DNA of 64,000 nucleotides from Bernardetia sp. (GCA_020630575.1 JAHDBD010000022.1:1-64000), one strand, 5' to 3'. Numbered from the stretch's first letter, positions 19,341 through 28,547 are shown. Notes: generated by a model not told the origin, from the letters alone. Program-made: numbers and translations.

Positions 19341-19796
19341 TTATTCTCCACTTCCGTTTGGTAAAACAGTTCCAAACAAGACTAAAGCCTCTGAAGAATT
19401 TGAAGCATTTGAGATAACAGTAATTACTTTTCTCTGTTGCCCTGCTTTATGAGCAGAGTTAAAACGAACAATTATTTTTCCTTCTTCATTGGGTGCAATA
19501 GGCTCTTTTGTCCATTCTGGAGCAGTACATCCACAAGTGGTTCGAATATCTTGCAGCATTAATGGATAATTTCCCGTATTTTTGAATGAAAAGACATATT
19601 CAACTATTTTACCTTCTTCAACTTCACCAAAATCGTGTTCCCGATTTACAAAAGTGAGTTGTGCTTGACGGTCGTCAGCCTTTTTGATAAAAGTAGTTGT
19701 TTCTTTCTTTGTTTCTGTATCTGTTTGTGCTTGAATAGATTGAACAGACAAAAAAGTAAAAATTCCTAAAAGTGATGCAAAAAATATTTTTTTCAT
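19341..19796 (-). CDS. DUF1573 secreted Ig-like (ASH-type) protein
   Basis: 151 residues with a signal peptide (MKKIFFASLLGIFTFLSVQSIQAQ) and one DUF1573 domain: REHDFGEVEEGKIVEYVFSFKNTG, then IRTTCGCTAPEW with its CGC pair, and GKIIVRFNSAHKAGQQ. The family is a periplasmic beta-sandwich common in Bacteroidota, function unknown. It lies upstream of the PAS/GAF gene on the same strand but is separated by a terminator. Confidence 0.88.
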   Translation of the reverse strand: MKKIFFASLLGIFTFLSVQSIQAQTDTETKKETTTFIKKADDRQAQLTFVNREHDFGEVEEGKIVEYVFSFKNTGNYPLMLQDIRTTCGCTAPEWTKEPIAPNEEGKIIVRFNSAHKAGQQRKVITVISNASNSSEALVLFGTVLPNGSGE

Positions 19797-19990
19797 AATT
19801 ATTTGAGTGTAATTTTATTCTTAATTAAAAGATTTATATTTAAAACCTTATATTCTTAAACTTTGTTTCTAATTTTAAAATTAATAAGAATAAGTCAATT
19901 ATTTTGCCATAAAAATAAATTTAACATTTATAGTTATAGCTAATATATGCTTCTTATTTTATCTATCATTTTAACTATTCTATAAAAGCT

Positions 19991-20527
19991 ATGAAACCTA
20001 TTTCTAAATTGATTTCTCGTTACTTACTTTTTTCTATCTCTTTATTTGCAACTACTTTTTTATTTACATCTTGCGAGCTAAATGACGAACGAGTAGGAGG
20101 TTTTCCACCAGAAGGACAAATTTGGGTAGAAGTTGAAAATCAAGACTATACCTTTTCAGATCCTAGTGGAACAATTTCTTCTCTCTACAATACATATACA
20201 GAAAATCGTAAGTCTCTTTCCATTTATCGCACTACCACTTCTAATAACGTTGTAATTAGTAACTTTCAGGTTCTTCTTACTCTTTTTGACTTTGATGATA
20301 CTACTCCTAGAAAGCTAGACAAAGAAAATATACGCCTTACTTTTTCCCAAGGTAATACCTCGTATATAGGTGCTTTTGATAAAGGAGATGTTCAATTTGA
20401 AATTTTGAGTATAGAAAATGATGTAATGAAGGCTAATTTTAGTGGAACACTAGAACTTAGAGAAAACCCAAATAAAAAACTAAGAATAAGAAATGGAGCT
20501 TTACATATAAAAGTCAGGAGAGAATAA
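19991..20527 (+). CDS. Small lipoprotein of unknown function
   Basis: 178 residues. The signal peptide ends in FLFTSC, a lipobox with Cys at about 28, followed by a beta-rich domain (GQIWVEVENQDYTF, then IRLTFSQGNTSYIGAFDKGDVQFEI and KANFSGTLEL). The layout of short repeating strands is like other Bacteroidota lipoproteins with a single beta-sandwich domain, but I do not recognise the family. It stands alone between 190-290 bp gaps. Confidence 0.65.
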   Translation: MKPISKLISRYLLFSISLFATTFLFTSCELNDERVGGFPPEGQIWVEVENQDYTFSDPSGTISSLYNTYTENRKSLSIYRTTTSNNVVISNFQVLLTLFDFDDTTPRKLDKENIRLTFSQGNTSYIGAFDKGDVQFEILSIENDVMKANFSGTLELRENPNKKLRIRNGALHIKVRRE

Positions 20528-20657
20528 GCAGTCAAAACTCAAAAAAGACCTTAAAACAATCCTATTTTTTAGTTAAAAAACTAATAAAAAAAACTGTACT
20601 TCTCTAAAAATCAATACTTTATATCTTTAAAAAAGAAATAGTGTATTGATTTTTTTG

Positions 20658-20687
20658 TTTAGAATCAAATAATATTTTGTAGATTTG
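20658..20687 (+). promoter_or_regulatory. Putative promoter of the NlpC/P60 gene
   Basis: TAGATTTG at 20680-20687 matches TAnnTTTG; TTTA (3 of 4) lies at 20658-20661, an 18-nt spacer away. This predicts a leader of about 125 nt. Confidence 0.5.
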
Positions 20688-20818
20688 TGCTTTCTGAAAA
20701 TAAGCTGAAATATTAATCAAAAATTAATCTTTTCATTTATGTTAGAAAAAATTAGTAAGGTCTAGAACACCTACTTCCACACTCACTAACATTATATTTT
20801 TTACTAAAATCCAATTAT

Positions 20819-21769
20819 ATGGACTTTAAACGTAATTCGCTATCCTTTCTTTGTGCTTCACTAATTTTTACTTGTGCTGCTTTTACAGTTTCTCCTTCAG
20901 AAATTACTAAGCCTAACTCTAAATCAACAAATAAAAATAATAAAACGAAAAAGGCAAAAAAACGTTCTCATAGTCTTATTGTTGCCTCTACCTCTTCAAA
21001 TTCCAATTCTCATAACTCAGTCTCTTCTTTCAATTGTTTTCAAACTCCTTTAGATTTTTTACCCACTTTTCATTTGGTAAATAAAGACACTATTCTTGCA
21101 GAAAGTACGACTGTAGAAACCATTTCTAATGATTTAGAAACTCAGCAAGATGAGCAAGAAGATCAAAACGACATTTTTGCTTTACTTGACGAAGAAGCAA
21201 ATCAAAAAACAAACGAAAACGATCTTGAGTTAGATGTAGAAGAGGTTAACTTTTTTGACTTTTCTAGTCCTAACAATATTGCTGTTAGCCCACAGTTGTT
21301 AGAAAAAGTAGTTATTAGAGATAATTTTGTAACTTCATTAGTTGATATTGCTGTGGCACAAGAAGGTGTTCCGTATGTACATGGTGGAAAATCACCCAAA
21401 GGTTTTGATTGTTCAGGATTTGTATCTTATGTGTATAGTCAATTCAAAATCAATCTTCCAGCTTCTTCTAGCTCGTATGACCATGTAGGTAAAAAAATAA
21501 AATTAGAAGATGCTCAAGTAGGTGATATAGTTTGTTTTACAGGAAGAAATTCTCGTTCTGGACGTACAGGACATGTTGGAATTATTGTTGAAAAGAATCC
21601 AAATGAACCTATAAAATTCATTCATGCAGCATCAGGAAGCAGAAGACAAATTACATATAGTACAATGGAAAGTAGTTATTACAAACCTCGTTTTCGTTCT
21701 GTGCGTAGAATTTCTGCTCCAGTTTTGGAAGAGATTTTAGAAAATGAAACTATTGAAAGTGCTGAATAA
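20819..21769 (+). CDS. Secreted NlpC/P60 cysteine peptidase
   Basis: 316 residues. A signal peptide-like start (SLSFLCASLIFTCAAFTVS) is followed by a Lys-, Ser- and Asn-rich low-complexity region and an acidic linker (about 95-150). The C-terminal NlpC/P60 domain (about 180-300) shows EGVPYVHGGKSPKGFDCSGFV with catalytic Cys near 197, GDIVCFTG, and the catalytic His in TGHVGIIV near 251. These enzymes cut peptidoglycan peptides (usually D-Glu-to-diamino acid bonds). The long disordered linker may let the domain reach the wall from an anchor. Confidence 0.85.
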   Translation: MDFKRNSLSFLCASLIFTCAAFTVSPSEITKPNSKSTNKNNKTKKAKKRSHSLIVASTSSNSNSHNSVSSFNCFQTPLDFLPTFHLVNKDTILAESTTVETISNDLETQQDEQEDQNDIFALLDEEANQKTNENDLELDVEEVNFFDFSSPNNIAVSPQLLEKVVIRDNFVTSLVDIAVAQEGVPYVHGGKSPKGFDCSGFVSYVYSQFKINLPASSSSYDHVGKKIKLEDAQVGDIVCFTGRNSRSGRTGHVGIIVEKNPNEPIKFIHAASGSRRQITYSTMESSYYKPRFRSVRRISAPVLEEILENETIESAE

Positions 21770-21828
21770 GAAATTTTGATTTATTTGTTAGAGTATTTTT
21801 GTAGGTTACAAGTAATTCAATAAATGTC

Positions 21829-21971
21829 ATCACGGTTAATTATTCATGTGTGTTTAGCTTCGCTGAACTACGTCGTTCTTAAAACTCAACAAAAACACTT
21901 CCTAAAAAGGATGATTAAAGTACAAAGTAACGCTAATACACAAAAACACCTTATATAAAAATAACCGTGAT
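21829..21971. repeat. Short inverted-repeat-bounded element, MITE-like
   Basis: ATCACGGTTA at 21829-21838 and its exact complement at 21962-21971 bound a 143-bp non-coding stretch. Inside is a small hairpin GTTTAGC-TTC-GCTGAAC (21852-21868). A related GTTTAGCTTTGGTGAAC occurs near 24339. No transposase, no recognised family; the call rests on the terminal inverted repeat only. Confidence 0.35.
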
Positions 21972-22030
21972 AATGTTTAATGTAAATGCTTTTTCATTAA
22001 TAACTAATCACTAAAAATTAATCACTATTT

Positions 22031-22459
22031 ATGACTATTAATCAAATTCAAGACGAAATTATAGAAGAATTTGCACTTTTTGACAATAAAAACGACCAAT
22101 ACGGTTATATTATAGAATTGGGGAAAAAATTAGATAAATTACCTGAAAGTGAATATAAAGACGAAAATTTAATTAAAGGGTGTCAGTCAAAAGTATGGCT
22201 TACTGCCGAAAAGTCAGAAGAACAATCAGAACTACAAATAAAATACATTGCTGATAGCGATTCGACACTTGTCAAAGGTTTGGTAAGCCTTTTGATGCGT
22301 GTATTATCAAAACAACCAGCAAAGGAAATCGTTTCATCAGACCTTTATTTTATTGACAAAATTGGATTAGGTCAGCTTTTATCTATGAACCGTTCGAACG
22401 GACTAGCTTCTATGGTAAAACAAATGAAAATTTATGCGCTCGCTTTCCAAGCAGTTTAA
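22031..22459 (+). CDS. sufE: SufE-like sulfur acceptor
   Basis: 142 residues matching SufE/CsdE: a helical start, Cys51 in IKGCQSKVWL (the residue that takes persulfide sulfur from SufS), then DSDSTLVKGLVSLLMRVLSKQPA and GLGQLLSMNRSNGLASMV. It shuttles sulfur into Fe-S cluster assembly. It heads a run with a DUF59 protein and a bacilliredoxin, although the spacers (about 90 and 96 bp) leave room for separate promoters. sufS and sufBCD are not in this window. Confidence 0.93.
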   Translation: MTINQIQDEIIEEFALFDNKNDQYGYIIELGKKLDKLPESEYKDENLIKGCQSKVWLTAEKSEEQSELQIKYIADSDSTLVKGLVSLLMRVLSKQPAKEIVSSDLYFIDKIGLGQLLSMNRSNGLASMVKQMKIYALAFQAV

Positions 22460-22465
22460 ATAAAA

Positions 22466-22486
22466 ATTACGAATTATGAATTATGA
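22466..22486 (+). repeat. Three tandem heptamers ATTAYGA
   Basis: ATTACGA, ATTATGA, ATTATGA in register, just after sufE. Related heptamers occur at 2823-2836 and 50518-50538. Confidence 0.7.
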
Positions 22487-22550
22487 AATGGATATTTAAT
22501 TATATCAGAATCCATTTATAAGAAATAATTTTCTATAGATTTAATAAAAA

Positions 22551-22895
22551 ATGCAAAATACAGAAAATACTACACCAACCGTATCAACAAGAGATAGAGT
22601 TATCAATGCTATCCAAAGCATCTATGACCCAGAAATACCTGTGGATATTTATGAGTTAGGTTTGATTTATGAAATTAATACTGTTGAGCTTGTTCCAAAT
22701 AATGCAAGTGTTCATATTTTAATGACACTGACTTCACCCAATTGTCCGTCGGCAGAACAAATTCCTGCTGAAGTAGAAGAAAAAGTAAAAGCCGTAGTCG
22801 GAGTAAAAGAAGTAAATGTAGAACTTACTTTTGACCCTCCTTATGAAGCTGAAATGATGTCAGAAGCAGCTCGTTTGCAGCTTGGTTTTATGTAA
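22551..22895 (+). CDS. DUF59/MIP18-family Fe-S assembly protein (SufT-like)
   Basis: 114 residues covering one MIP18/DUF59 domain: RDRVINAIQSIYDPEIPVDIYELGLIY, then LTSPNCPSAEQIP with its conserved Cys, and VNVELTFDPPYEAEMMSEAAR. Members help mature Fe-S proteins (SufT) or load clusters. Its position between sufE and a bacilliredoxin supports an Fe-S role. Confidence 0.88.
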   Translation: MQNTENTTPTVSTRDRVINAIQSIYDPEIPVDIYELGLIYEINTVELVPNNASVHILMTLTSPNCPSAEQIPAEVEEKVKAVVGVKEVNVELTFDPPYEAEMMSEAARLQLGFM

Positions 22896-22991
22896 GTGAG
22901 TTGTGTGTGTCGCTTCATCAAAACACAAAAAAAGACAAACGTCTTGGCAGCCACTTTAAATTTCAATTCCACAATTTTCAATTAATATACT

Positions 22992-23405
22992 ATGTATCCA
23001 GAACATTTGACTACGCCTATGAAAGGCGAGCTAGTAAATATAGGTTTTAAAGATTTAACAACTCCAGAAGCAGTAACTACAACACTTTCAGAAGATGGAA
23101 CTACACTTATGGTTATCAATTCTGTTTGTGGTTGTGCAGCAGGCGCAGCTCGCCCTGGTGTTCGTATGGCTTTAGAGAAAACTACCAAAAAACCAACTCA
23201 GTTAGCAACTGTTTTTGCAGGTGTTGATAAAGAAGCTGTTGATAAAGTGCGTGAGCTTGCTCTTCCTTATCCTCCTTCTTCTCCTTCAATTGCACTTTTC
23301 AAAAATGGTGAAGTAATCCATTTTGTAGAGCGTCATCACATTGAAGGACGTTCGGCAGAAGCAATTTCTGAGCATTTGAAAGCTGTTTTTGAAGAACTTT
23401 GCTAA
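22992..23405 (+). CDS. Bacilliredoxin, BrxA/BrxB family
   Basis: 137 residues with the family CGC active site (46-48) in [31 protein letters not shown] at the start and [33 protein letters not shown] later are both typical of the YphP/YqiW (DUF1094) family. In Firmicutes these remove bacillithiol from proteins. Whether this organism makes bacillithiol cannot be seen here. Last gene of the sufE run; a terminator follows. Confidence 0.9.
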   Translation: MYPEHLTTPMKGELVNIGFKDLTTPEAVTTTLSEDGTTLMVINSVCGCAAGAARPGVRMALEKTTKKPTQLATVFAGVDKEAVDKVRELALPYPPSSPSIALFKNGEVIHFVERHHIEGRSAEAISEHLKAVFEELC

Positions 23406-23486
23406 GTCAGTTACAAGTTAATTACTGAATATAATTTCATGGCTCGTCCTGAAATAATGTTACAGTTTTTCAGATAAATTATATAT

Positions 23487-23520
23487 AAATCAGGCAGTTT
23501 CAAAACTGTCTGATTTTTCT
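23487..23520 (+). terminator. Rho-independent terminator
   Basis: AAATCAGGCAGTT pairs with AACTGTCTGATTT (one G-U) around a short loop, then a T-rich run. It ends the sufE-DUF59-bacilliredoxin run. Confidence 0.8.
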
Positions 23521-23654
23521 TTTTTTATAGATTCTTATTTGAACGTTTTCTTCTTGATGTGTTTGCTCTGAAATTTGATATATAAAGAAAAATTTGGTAG
23601 TTTAGAAGGAAAAGAACTAAAAGGAGATAATTTAGAAGATTTATCATAAAAGCA

Positions 23655-23693
23655 AAAACCTTATTTATAGTTATACTAAGTAAATAAGGTTTT
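23655..23693 (-). terminator. Terminator for the membrane protein gene on the minus strand
   Basis: AAAACCTTATTTA and its complement TAAATAAGGTTTT form a 13-bp stem with a 13-nt loop, about 30 bp past the stop at 23723. The DNA from 23521 to 23654 shows no gene beyond a 25-codon open stretch without a start. Confidence 0.7.
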
Positions 23694-23722
23694 ATAAATT
23701 ATCGCTAGTTTTCAAATATTAT

Positions 23723-24196
23723 TTAAAGCCACTTACTTTTTATTTTAACTTTATATTTCTTTCTTGATAGTGGCTTATCTGAATCCAATAAAGCAATCAT
23801 TCTTGATAAGTTTTCTTCTGAGTGGCTAATTGCTTTATTTGCAATTAATTTTTCATTTTTATAAAAAAATACAAATGTTGTTCCTCTGCTTGCATATAGG
23901 TTCATTTTGTAATTATCTTCTTTATAAGAAAATGAAATAAGATTTGCATCAATTACATGAGCTTGAATTTGTTTTTCAGCTAATTTTTCTAATATATTTT
24001 TGACTACTATATAGCGAGTAAAATAAATTCCTGCTATTGTTATAGCTGTTAATCCTCCGAAAACGACAGCCATCAACAATATTTCTTTTTTCATTAGATT
24101 TTGGTACATCCCAACACCAACCGATATAACACCTGCAATAAAACAAAACAAAGGATATTTATTGATTATAGCATAGTTTAATAATTTAGTTTTCAT
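23723..24196 (-). CDS. Two-helix membrane protein, unknown
   Basis: I take MKTKLLNYAIINKYP at ATG 24196 as the start; an ATG three codons upstream is also possible. Two membrane segments (about residues 14-30 and 38-62) are followed by a soluble 95-residue tail (VKNILEKLAEKQIQAHVIDANLISF) ending in basic KKYKVKIKSKWL. I do not recognise the family. It is a single gene with its own terminator. Confidence 0.6.
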   Translation of the reverse strand: MKTKLLNYAIINKYPLFCFIAGVISVGVGMYQNLMKKEILLMAVVFGGLTAITIAGIYFTRYIVVKNILEKLAEKQIQAHVIDANLISFSYKEDNYKMNLYASRGTTFVFFYKNEKLIANKAISHSEENLSRMIALLDSDKPLSRKKYKVKIKSKWL

Positions 24197-24205
24197 AAAA
24201 ATCAA

Positions 24206-24507
24206 GGTTTAAAAATAAATACATTCGCAGTTAATTCAATTAAATGTAACATTAAATTAACATTAAGTACCGTATAATACAAATTTTATTCCGAATTGTT
24301 TAGAATAATCCTATAATAATCTGTATAAATGAGCATTTTGTTTAGCTTTGGTGAACTTTAACCACCAAGATTTTGTCTTAAAAGGAATACACAAAACACG
24401 ATTTCTCTTCGCTTTTTGCTGCAAATTGTGCAACTTTGTAAATTAATTAAAAACTAGCCGAATAAATACAAAAAAGTAAAGACAAAAAACAACTTTTATT
24501 TACAGTT
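24206..24507. other. 302-bp gap before argS
   Basis: A/T-rich DNA with a degenerate copy of the small GTTTAGC hairpin near 24339 and a CAACTTTG box near 24431 that could be the argS -7 element (7 of 8), without a clear upstream element. No gene seen on either strand. Confidence 0.4.
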
Positions 24508-26295
24508 ATGATACTTCAACAACTCCAAAAAGAAATTCAAAACGCTTTTCAAACGCTTTTCAATCATACTTTACCAATAGAAAAAATTGATTTCCAACAA
24601 ACTCGCAAAGAATTTGAGGGAAGTTATACTTTTGTTACTTTTCCTTATGGAAAGGTTACAGGAAAGCGACCAGACGAAACAGCTACTGTTTTAGGAGAAT
24701 TTTTGAAAGGAAATGTAGCTTTTATAAAGGATTTTAATGTCGTGAAAGGGTTTTTAAATCTTGTTTTGGAACAATCTGTTTGGGTCAAAACGCTTGTTAA
24801 TCTCAATGACAAACCTGTTTGGGAAGCAATAGAAAAGAAAGATGAAAAAGTAATGGTAGAATATTCGTCGCCAAACACAAACAAACCTTTACACTTAGGA
24901 CACCTTAGAAATAACTTTTTGGGTTATTCGGTTTCTGAAATTATGGCTGCTAATGGTAGCGAGGTAATGAAGGTAAATTTGGTAAACGACAGAGGAATTC
25001 ATATCTGTAAGTCAATGCTTGCCTACCAAAAATATGGAGAAGACAAAACGCCACAAGATTTGGGCATAAAAGGTGATAAAATGGTTGGAGACTATTATGT
25101 GAAATTCAATGATTTATTTAAAGCCGAAGTAAAAGAATTAGTAGAAGCAGGAAGAACACAAGAACAAGCTGAAAAAGAAGCTCCTAGTTTGAAAGAAGCA
25201 CAACAAATGCTTTTGAAATGGGAACAAGGCGACAAAGAAACTACCGACCTTTGGAAAAAAATGAATGGTTGGGTATATGAAGGATTTGATGAAACCTATA
25301 AAAGTATCGGAGTAACATTTGATAAATTTTATTATGAATCAAATACCTATTTATCTGGAAAAGATGCCGTAGAAGAAGGATTAGAAAAAGGAATTTTCTT
25401 CAAAAAAGAAGATGGTTCGGTTTGGATAGATTTGACAGAAGATGGCTTAGATGAAAAACTAGTTTTGCGTGGCGATGGAACTTCTGTTTATATGACACAA
25501 GACATCGGAACAGCAGATTTAAAATTTAATGATTTTCCAATGCAAAAATCAGTTTATGTAATCGGAAACGAACAAGATTATCACATGAAAGTCTTGAAAC
25601 TGATTATGCAAAAACTGGGTAGAAGTTATGCTGATGGAATGTATCATCTTTCTTACGGAATGGTAGAACTGCCTTCTGGAAAAATGAAATCAAGAGAAGG
25701 AACTGTTGTTGATGCTGATGAATTGGTCGCTGATATGGTAGAAATGGCTAAAGAAAGAACACAAGAAGTAGGGAAAATTGATGACTTTTCGGAAGAAGAA
25801 GCTGATAATTTATACAAAATGTTGGCTTTAGGAGCATTGAAATATTATCTTTTGAGAGTAGAACCTAAAAAGAAAATGCTTTTTGACCCAAATGATTCTA
25901 TTGATTTTCAAGGAAATAGTGGTGTTTATTTACAATATACTCACGCCAAAATTTCGGCTATTTTACGTAAAGCAAATGAAACTAACATTTCATACCAATC
26001 TACTTCTTTTGAGAATTTAGAAGAGTTGGAAAGTACAGAGGAAGACTTAATCCGTTTACTTTCTGATTATCCTTCTTATCTAAATGAAGCTGCAACTAAT
26101 TATGCACCTTCTGCGATAGCAAATTATATGTATGATTTAGCTCGTCAGTATAGTAAATTATATGCCGAACTTCCAATCTTTGGAGAAGAAAATGAAGCTA
26201 AAAAATCGCTTCGTGTTGCGCTTTCTGATGCAACAGCAAAGACATTGAAACACGCAGGCAAACTTTTAGGTATTGATATGCCTGAAAGAATGTAA
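24508..26295 (+). CDS. argS: Arginyl-tRNA synthetase
   Basis: 595 residues, class I. An N-terminal Add-1-type domain (about 1-110) is followed by VEYSSPNTNKPLHLGHLRNN with the HIGH-like HLGH near 128. GKMKSREGTVVDADELV (near 392) sits at the KMSKS position, and the C-terminal anticodon-binding helices (about 470-595) end in the family-typical LLGIDMPERM. Length is normal. It charges tRNA-Arg. lysS follows 173-209 bp later on the same strand but has its own promoter. Confidence 0.97.
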   Translation: MILQQLQKEIQNAFQTLFNHTLPIEKIDFQQTRKEFEGSYTFVTFPYGKVTGKRPDETATVLGEFLKGNVAFIKDFNVVKGFLNLVLEQSVWVKTLVNLNDKPVWEAIEKKDEKVMVEYSSPNTNKPLHLGHLRNNFLGYSVSEIMAANGSEVMKVNLVNDRGIHICKSMLAYQKYGEDKTPQDLGIKGDKMVGDYYVKFNDLFKAEVKELVEAGRTQEQAEKEAPSLKEAQQMLLKWEQGDKETTDLWKKMNGWVYEGFDETYKSIGVTFDKFYYESNTYLSGKDAVEEGLEKGIFFKKEDGSVWIDLTEDGLDEKLVLRGDGTSVYMTQDIGTADLKFNDFPMQKSVYVIGNEQDYHMKVLKLIMQKLGRSYADGMYHLSYGMVELPSGKMKSREGTVVDADELVADMVEMAKERTQEVGKIDDFSEEEADNLYKMLALGALKYYLLRVEPKKKMLFDPNDSIDFQGNSGVYLQYTHAKISAILRKANETNISYQSTSFENLEELESTEEDLIRLLSDYPSYLNEAATNYAPSAIANYMYDLARQYSKLYAELPIFGEENEAKKSLRVALSDATAKTLKHAGKLLGIDMPERM

Positions 26296-26360
26296 ACACT
26301 CAAATTTGAATACCAAATTAATAAGAACATCTTTATTTTTTATAAATGAAGTATATTTTT

Positions 26361-26390
26361 TTTGTTCTATTCAAATAATCCGTATTTTTG
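26361..26390 (+). promoter_or_regulatory. Putative Bacteroidota promoter of lysS
   Basis: TTTG at 26361-26364, an 18-nt spacer and TATTTTTG at 26383-26390 fit TTTG-N19-TAnnTTTG well. Transcription would start near 26397, giving a leader of about 108 nt that contains the palindrome at 26445-26482. Confidence 0.65.
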
Positions 26391-26444
26391 AAACTTATAT
26401 CTAAAAAAAGGCTTTTTTAAACTATATATATAATTGATAGTAGT

Positions 26445-26482
26445 AGTAACTGGTTCAAGCGTCGACGCTTGAGCCAGTTACT
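26445..26482 (+). promoter_or_regulatory. 38-nt near-perfect palindrome in the lysS leader
   Basis: AGTAACTGG...CAAGCG, a TCGA centre, then CGCTTG...CCAGTTACT: 17-bp arms with a single G-U position. It ends 22 nt before the lysS ATG and lies downstream of the predicted transcription start, so it should fold in the mRNA. It has no U-run, so it is not a normal terminator. It may cap translation or be a repeat hairpin that landed here. AGTAACTGG is also the core of the TAACTGA repeats near 44.7-48.6 kb. Confidence 0.7.
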
Positions 26483-26504
26483 AAATACGACTTTTACTCA
26501 TTTT

Positions 26505-28262
26505 ATGCAACCAATACTTAGCGAACAAGAAATTCTGCGTCGTCAGAAAAGAGAACAACTTATACAACTAGGAATAGAACCTTATCCTGCTGCACTTTAT
26601 AACTTTACGCATACAGCCAAACAGATTAAATCTCTTTTTCCAGAGGAGAAACCAGAAGGAGAAGAAAATTTTGATGATTTTAAGGAAATTTCTCTTGCAG
26701 GTCGTTTGATGACTCATCGTGTTCAGGGTTCGGCTGCCTTTGCAGAAATTGAAGATTCTACAGGACGTATGCAGGTTTATTTTCGTAGAGATGATATTTG
26801 TCCTGATGAAGATAAAACGATGTATAATACTGTTTTCAAAAAGCTATTAGATATTGGAGATATTATTGGCGTAAAAGGATATATTTTTCGTACAAATGTA
26901 GGAGAAATTACACTTCACGCCACCGAGTTTACAATTCTTACAAAATCATTACACCCTCTACCTGTTGTAAAAAGAGTTGAAAACGAAGACGGTACAGTAA
27001 AAACGTATGATGCTTTTACAGATTCAGAACAACGTTATCGTCAGCGTTATGTCGATTTGATTGTAAACCCTGAGGTAAGAGACGTTTTCAAAAAACGCTC
27101 TCAGCTTATGAATGTGATGCGTGAATACTTAAATGAAAAAGATTATTTAGAAGTAGAAACGCCAATTTTGCAGCCAATTTATGGAGGTGCAGCAGCTCGT
27201 CCTTTCAAAACACATCACAATACATTAGATATGACTCTTTATTTGCGTATTGCAAATGAGCTTTATCTAAAAAGATTGATTGTTGGTGGTTATGATGGTG
27301 TTTATGAGTTTTCAAAAGACTTTAGAAATGAAGGAATGAGCCGTTTTCATAATCCAGAGTTTACTCAAATCGAACTTTATGTAGCTTACAAAGACTACGA
27401 ATGGATGATGAATTTGGTAGAAGAAATGATAGAAAAAATTGCTTTAAAACTTCATAATTCGACAGAAGTACAGGTAGGCGAAAATGTAATCAACTTTGCT
27501 CGTCCTTGGAAACGTTACACTATGTACGAAGCCATTGAGCATTTTACAGGTGTTGATATTTCGGAAATGAGTGAGGAAGAAATGCGTAAAGCTGCTCTAC
27601 AATTAGGCGTTCCGATTGATGATACAATGGGAAGAGGAAAACTGATTGATGAGATTTTTGGAGAACATTGTGAGCCAAAACTGATTCAACCTACATTTAT
27701 TACAGATTATCCTGTTGAGATGTCGCCACTTGCCAAAAAACACAGAACAAAAGAAGGTTTGGTAGAGCGTTTTGAAGCCGTTTGTAATGGAAAAGAAATT
27801 TGTAATGCCTTCTCTGAGCTTAATGACCCAATCGACCAAAGAAAACGTTTTGAAGAACAGCTAGAACTTGGAAAACGAGGTGATGATGAAGCAATGATTT
27901 TGGATGAAGATTTCTTAAATGCGCTTGAATACGGAATGCCACCAACAGCAGGTTTAGGAATTGGAATTGACCGTCTTTCTATGATTATGACAAATCAAAA
28001 CTCTATTCAAGATGTTTTGTTTTTCCCTCAAATGCGTCCTAAAAAACAACCAAAATATGCATCTGAAAGCGATTACACAGATTTAGGAATTCGTACAGAA
28101 CTTATTCCAATTATTCAAAAATTAGGTTTCCTTACAATTGAAGACTTGAAAGAAGCAATTCCTTCAAAACTTTTCAATGATATATGTGGAATGCGTAAGA
28201 AAATGAAACTCAAAGAAGTAAAAAATCCAACCAAAGAAGAAGTAGAAGGTTGGTTGAAATAA
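26505..28262 (+). CDS. lysS: Lysyl-tRNA synthetase, class II
   Basis: I place the start at ATG 26505 ([19 protein letters not shown]); the TTG at 26469 lies inside the palindrome. The OB-fold anticodon domain ([21 protein letters not shown]) is followed by class II motif 2 ([18 protein letters not shown]) and motif 3 ([11 protein letters not shown]). About 70 residues follow the usual FPQMRP end ([32 protein letters not shown]...), an extra helical domain I know from other Bacteroidota LysRS. It charges tRNA-Lys. Confidence 0.96.
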   Translation: MQPILSEQEILRRQKREQLIQLGIEPYPAALYNFTHTAKQIKSLFPEEKPEGEENFDDFKEISLAGRLMTHRVQGSAAFAEIEDSTGRMQVYFRRDDICPDEDKTMYNTVFKKLLDIGDIIGVKGYIFRTNVGEITLHATEFTILTKSLHPLPVVKRVENEDGTVKTYDAFTDSEQRYRQRYVDLIVNPEVRDVFKKRSQLMNVMREYLNEKDYLEVETPILQPIYGGAAARPFKTHHNTLDMTLYLRIANELYLKRLIVGGYDGVYEFSKDFRNEGMSRFHNPEFTQIELYVAYKDYEWMMNLVEEMIEKIALKLHNSTEVQVGENVINFARPWKRYTMYEAIEHFTGVDISEMSEEEMRKAALQLGVPIDDTMGRGKLIDEIFGEHCEPKLIQPTFITDYPVEMSPLAKKHRTKEGLVERFEAVCNGKEICNAFSELNDPIDQRKRFEEQLELGKRGDDEAMILDEDFLNALEYGMPPTAGLGIGIDRLSMIMTNQNSIQDVLFFPQMRPKKQPKYASESDYTDLGIRTELIPIIQKLGFLTIEDLKEAIPSKLFNDICGMRKKMKLKEVKNPTKEEVEGWLK

Positions 28263-28271
28263 AGTTATTAT

Positions 28272-28298
28272 GTCGTTGGTGGGGACACCAACAACGGC
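28272..28298 (+). repeat. REP-like hairpin, copy 1
   Basis: GTCGTTGGTG-GGGA-CACCAACAACGGC. The first of about nine copies between 28.2 and 42.5 kb. Oriented consensus: TYGTYGGTG-GGGA-CACCRACAAYGGCA, often followed by AATTAT. Sits 10 bp after the lysS stop. Confidence 0.8.
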
Positions 28299-28311
28299 AA
28301 AATTATTAATG

Positions 28312-28355
28312 AAAACTCCTATCTGATTTTATTTGAAATTGGATAGGAGTTTTTA
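28312..28355 (+). terminator. Terminator after lysS
   Basis: AAAACTCCTATC pairs exactly with GATAGGAGTTTT (18-nt loop), followed by a T run. It may work on both strands, but the convergent serine hydrolase gene ends 190 bp further on. Confidence 0.8.
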
Positions 28356-28360
28356 TTTAC

Positions 28361-28405
28361 AAAAATCCTCGTTGACGGCTGCATTTGAGTCTCAACGACG
28401 GTTTA
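28361..28405 (+). repeat. 45-bp direct repeat, left copy
   Basis: Starts AAAAATCCTCGTTGACGG and ends CTCAACGACGGTTTA. It matches 32383-32427 at 44 of 45 positions in the same orientation. It contains TCGTTGA/TCAACGA arms that can form a hairpin. The two copies enclose the serine hydrolase and LytS/LytTR genes. Confidence 0.85.
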
Positions 28406-28432
28406 CATTCAGAGAAAAACGCTTCCTCTCTC

Positions 28433-28460
28433 GCCGTTGTCGGTGTCCCCACCGACGACA
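28433..28460 (-). repeat. REP-like hairpin, copy 2
   Basis: GCCGTTGTCGGTG-TCCC-CACCGACGAC: inverted relative to copy 1, with C-G pairs where copy 1 has T-A in the stem. The two lie 135 bp apart around the lysS terminator. Confidence 0.8.
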
Positions 28461-28547
28461 TAACAACCACCAAACAATCACATATCAAAACCTATCATCT
28501 TCACTGTTGTCGATATCTGCAAAGATAAATTTGATCAATATTGACAT

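Noticed and set aside
26397-26505. T-box or lysine riboswitch in the lysS leader
   Set aside because: Only one simple palindrome is present; there is no specifier-loop or T-box sequence, and the leader is too short for the lysine aptamer.
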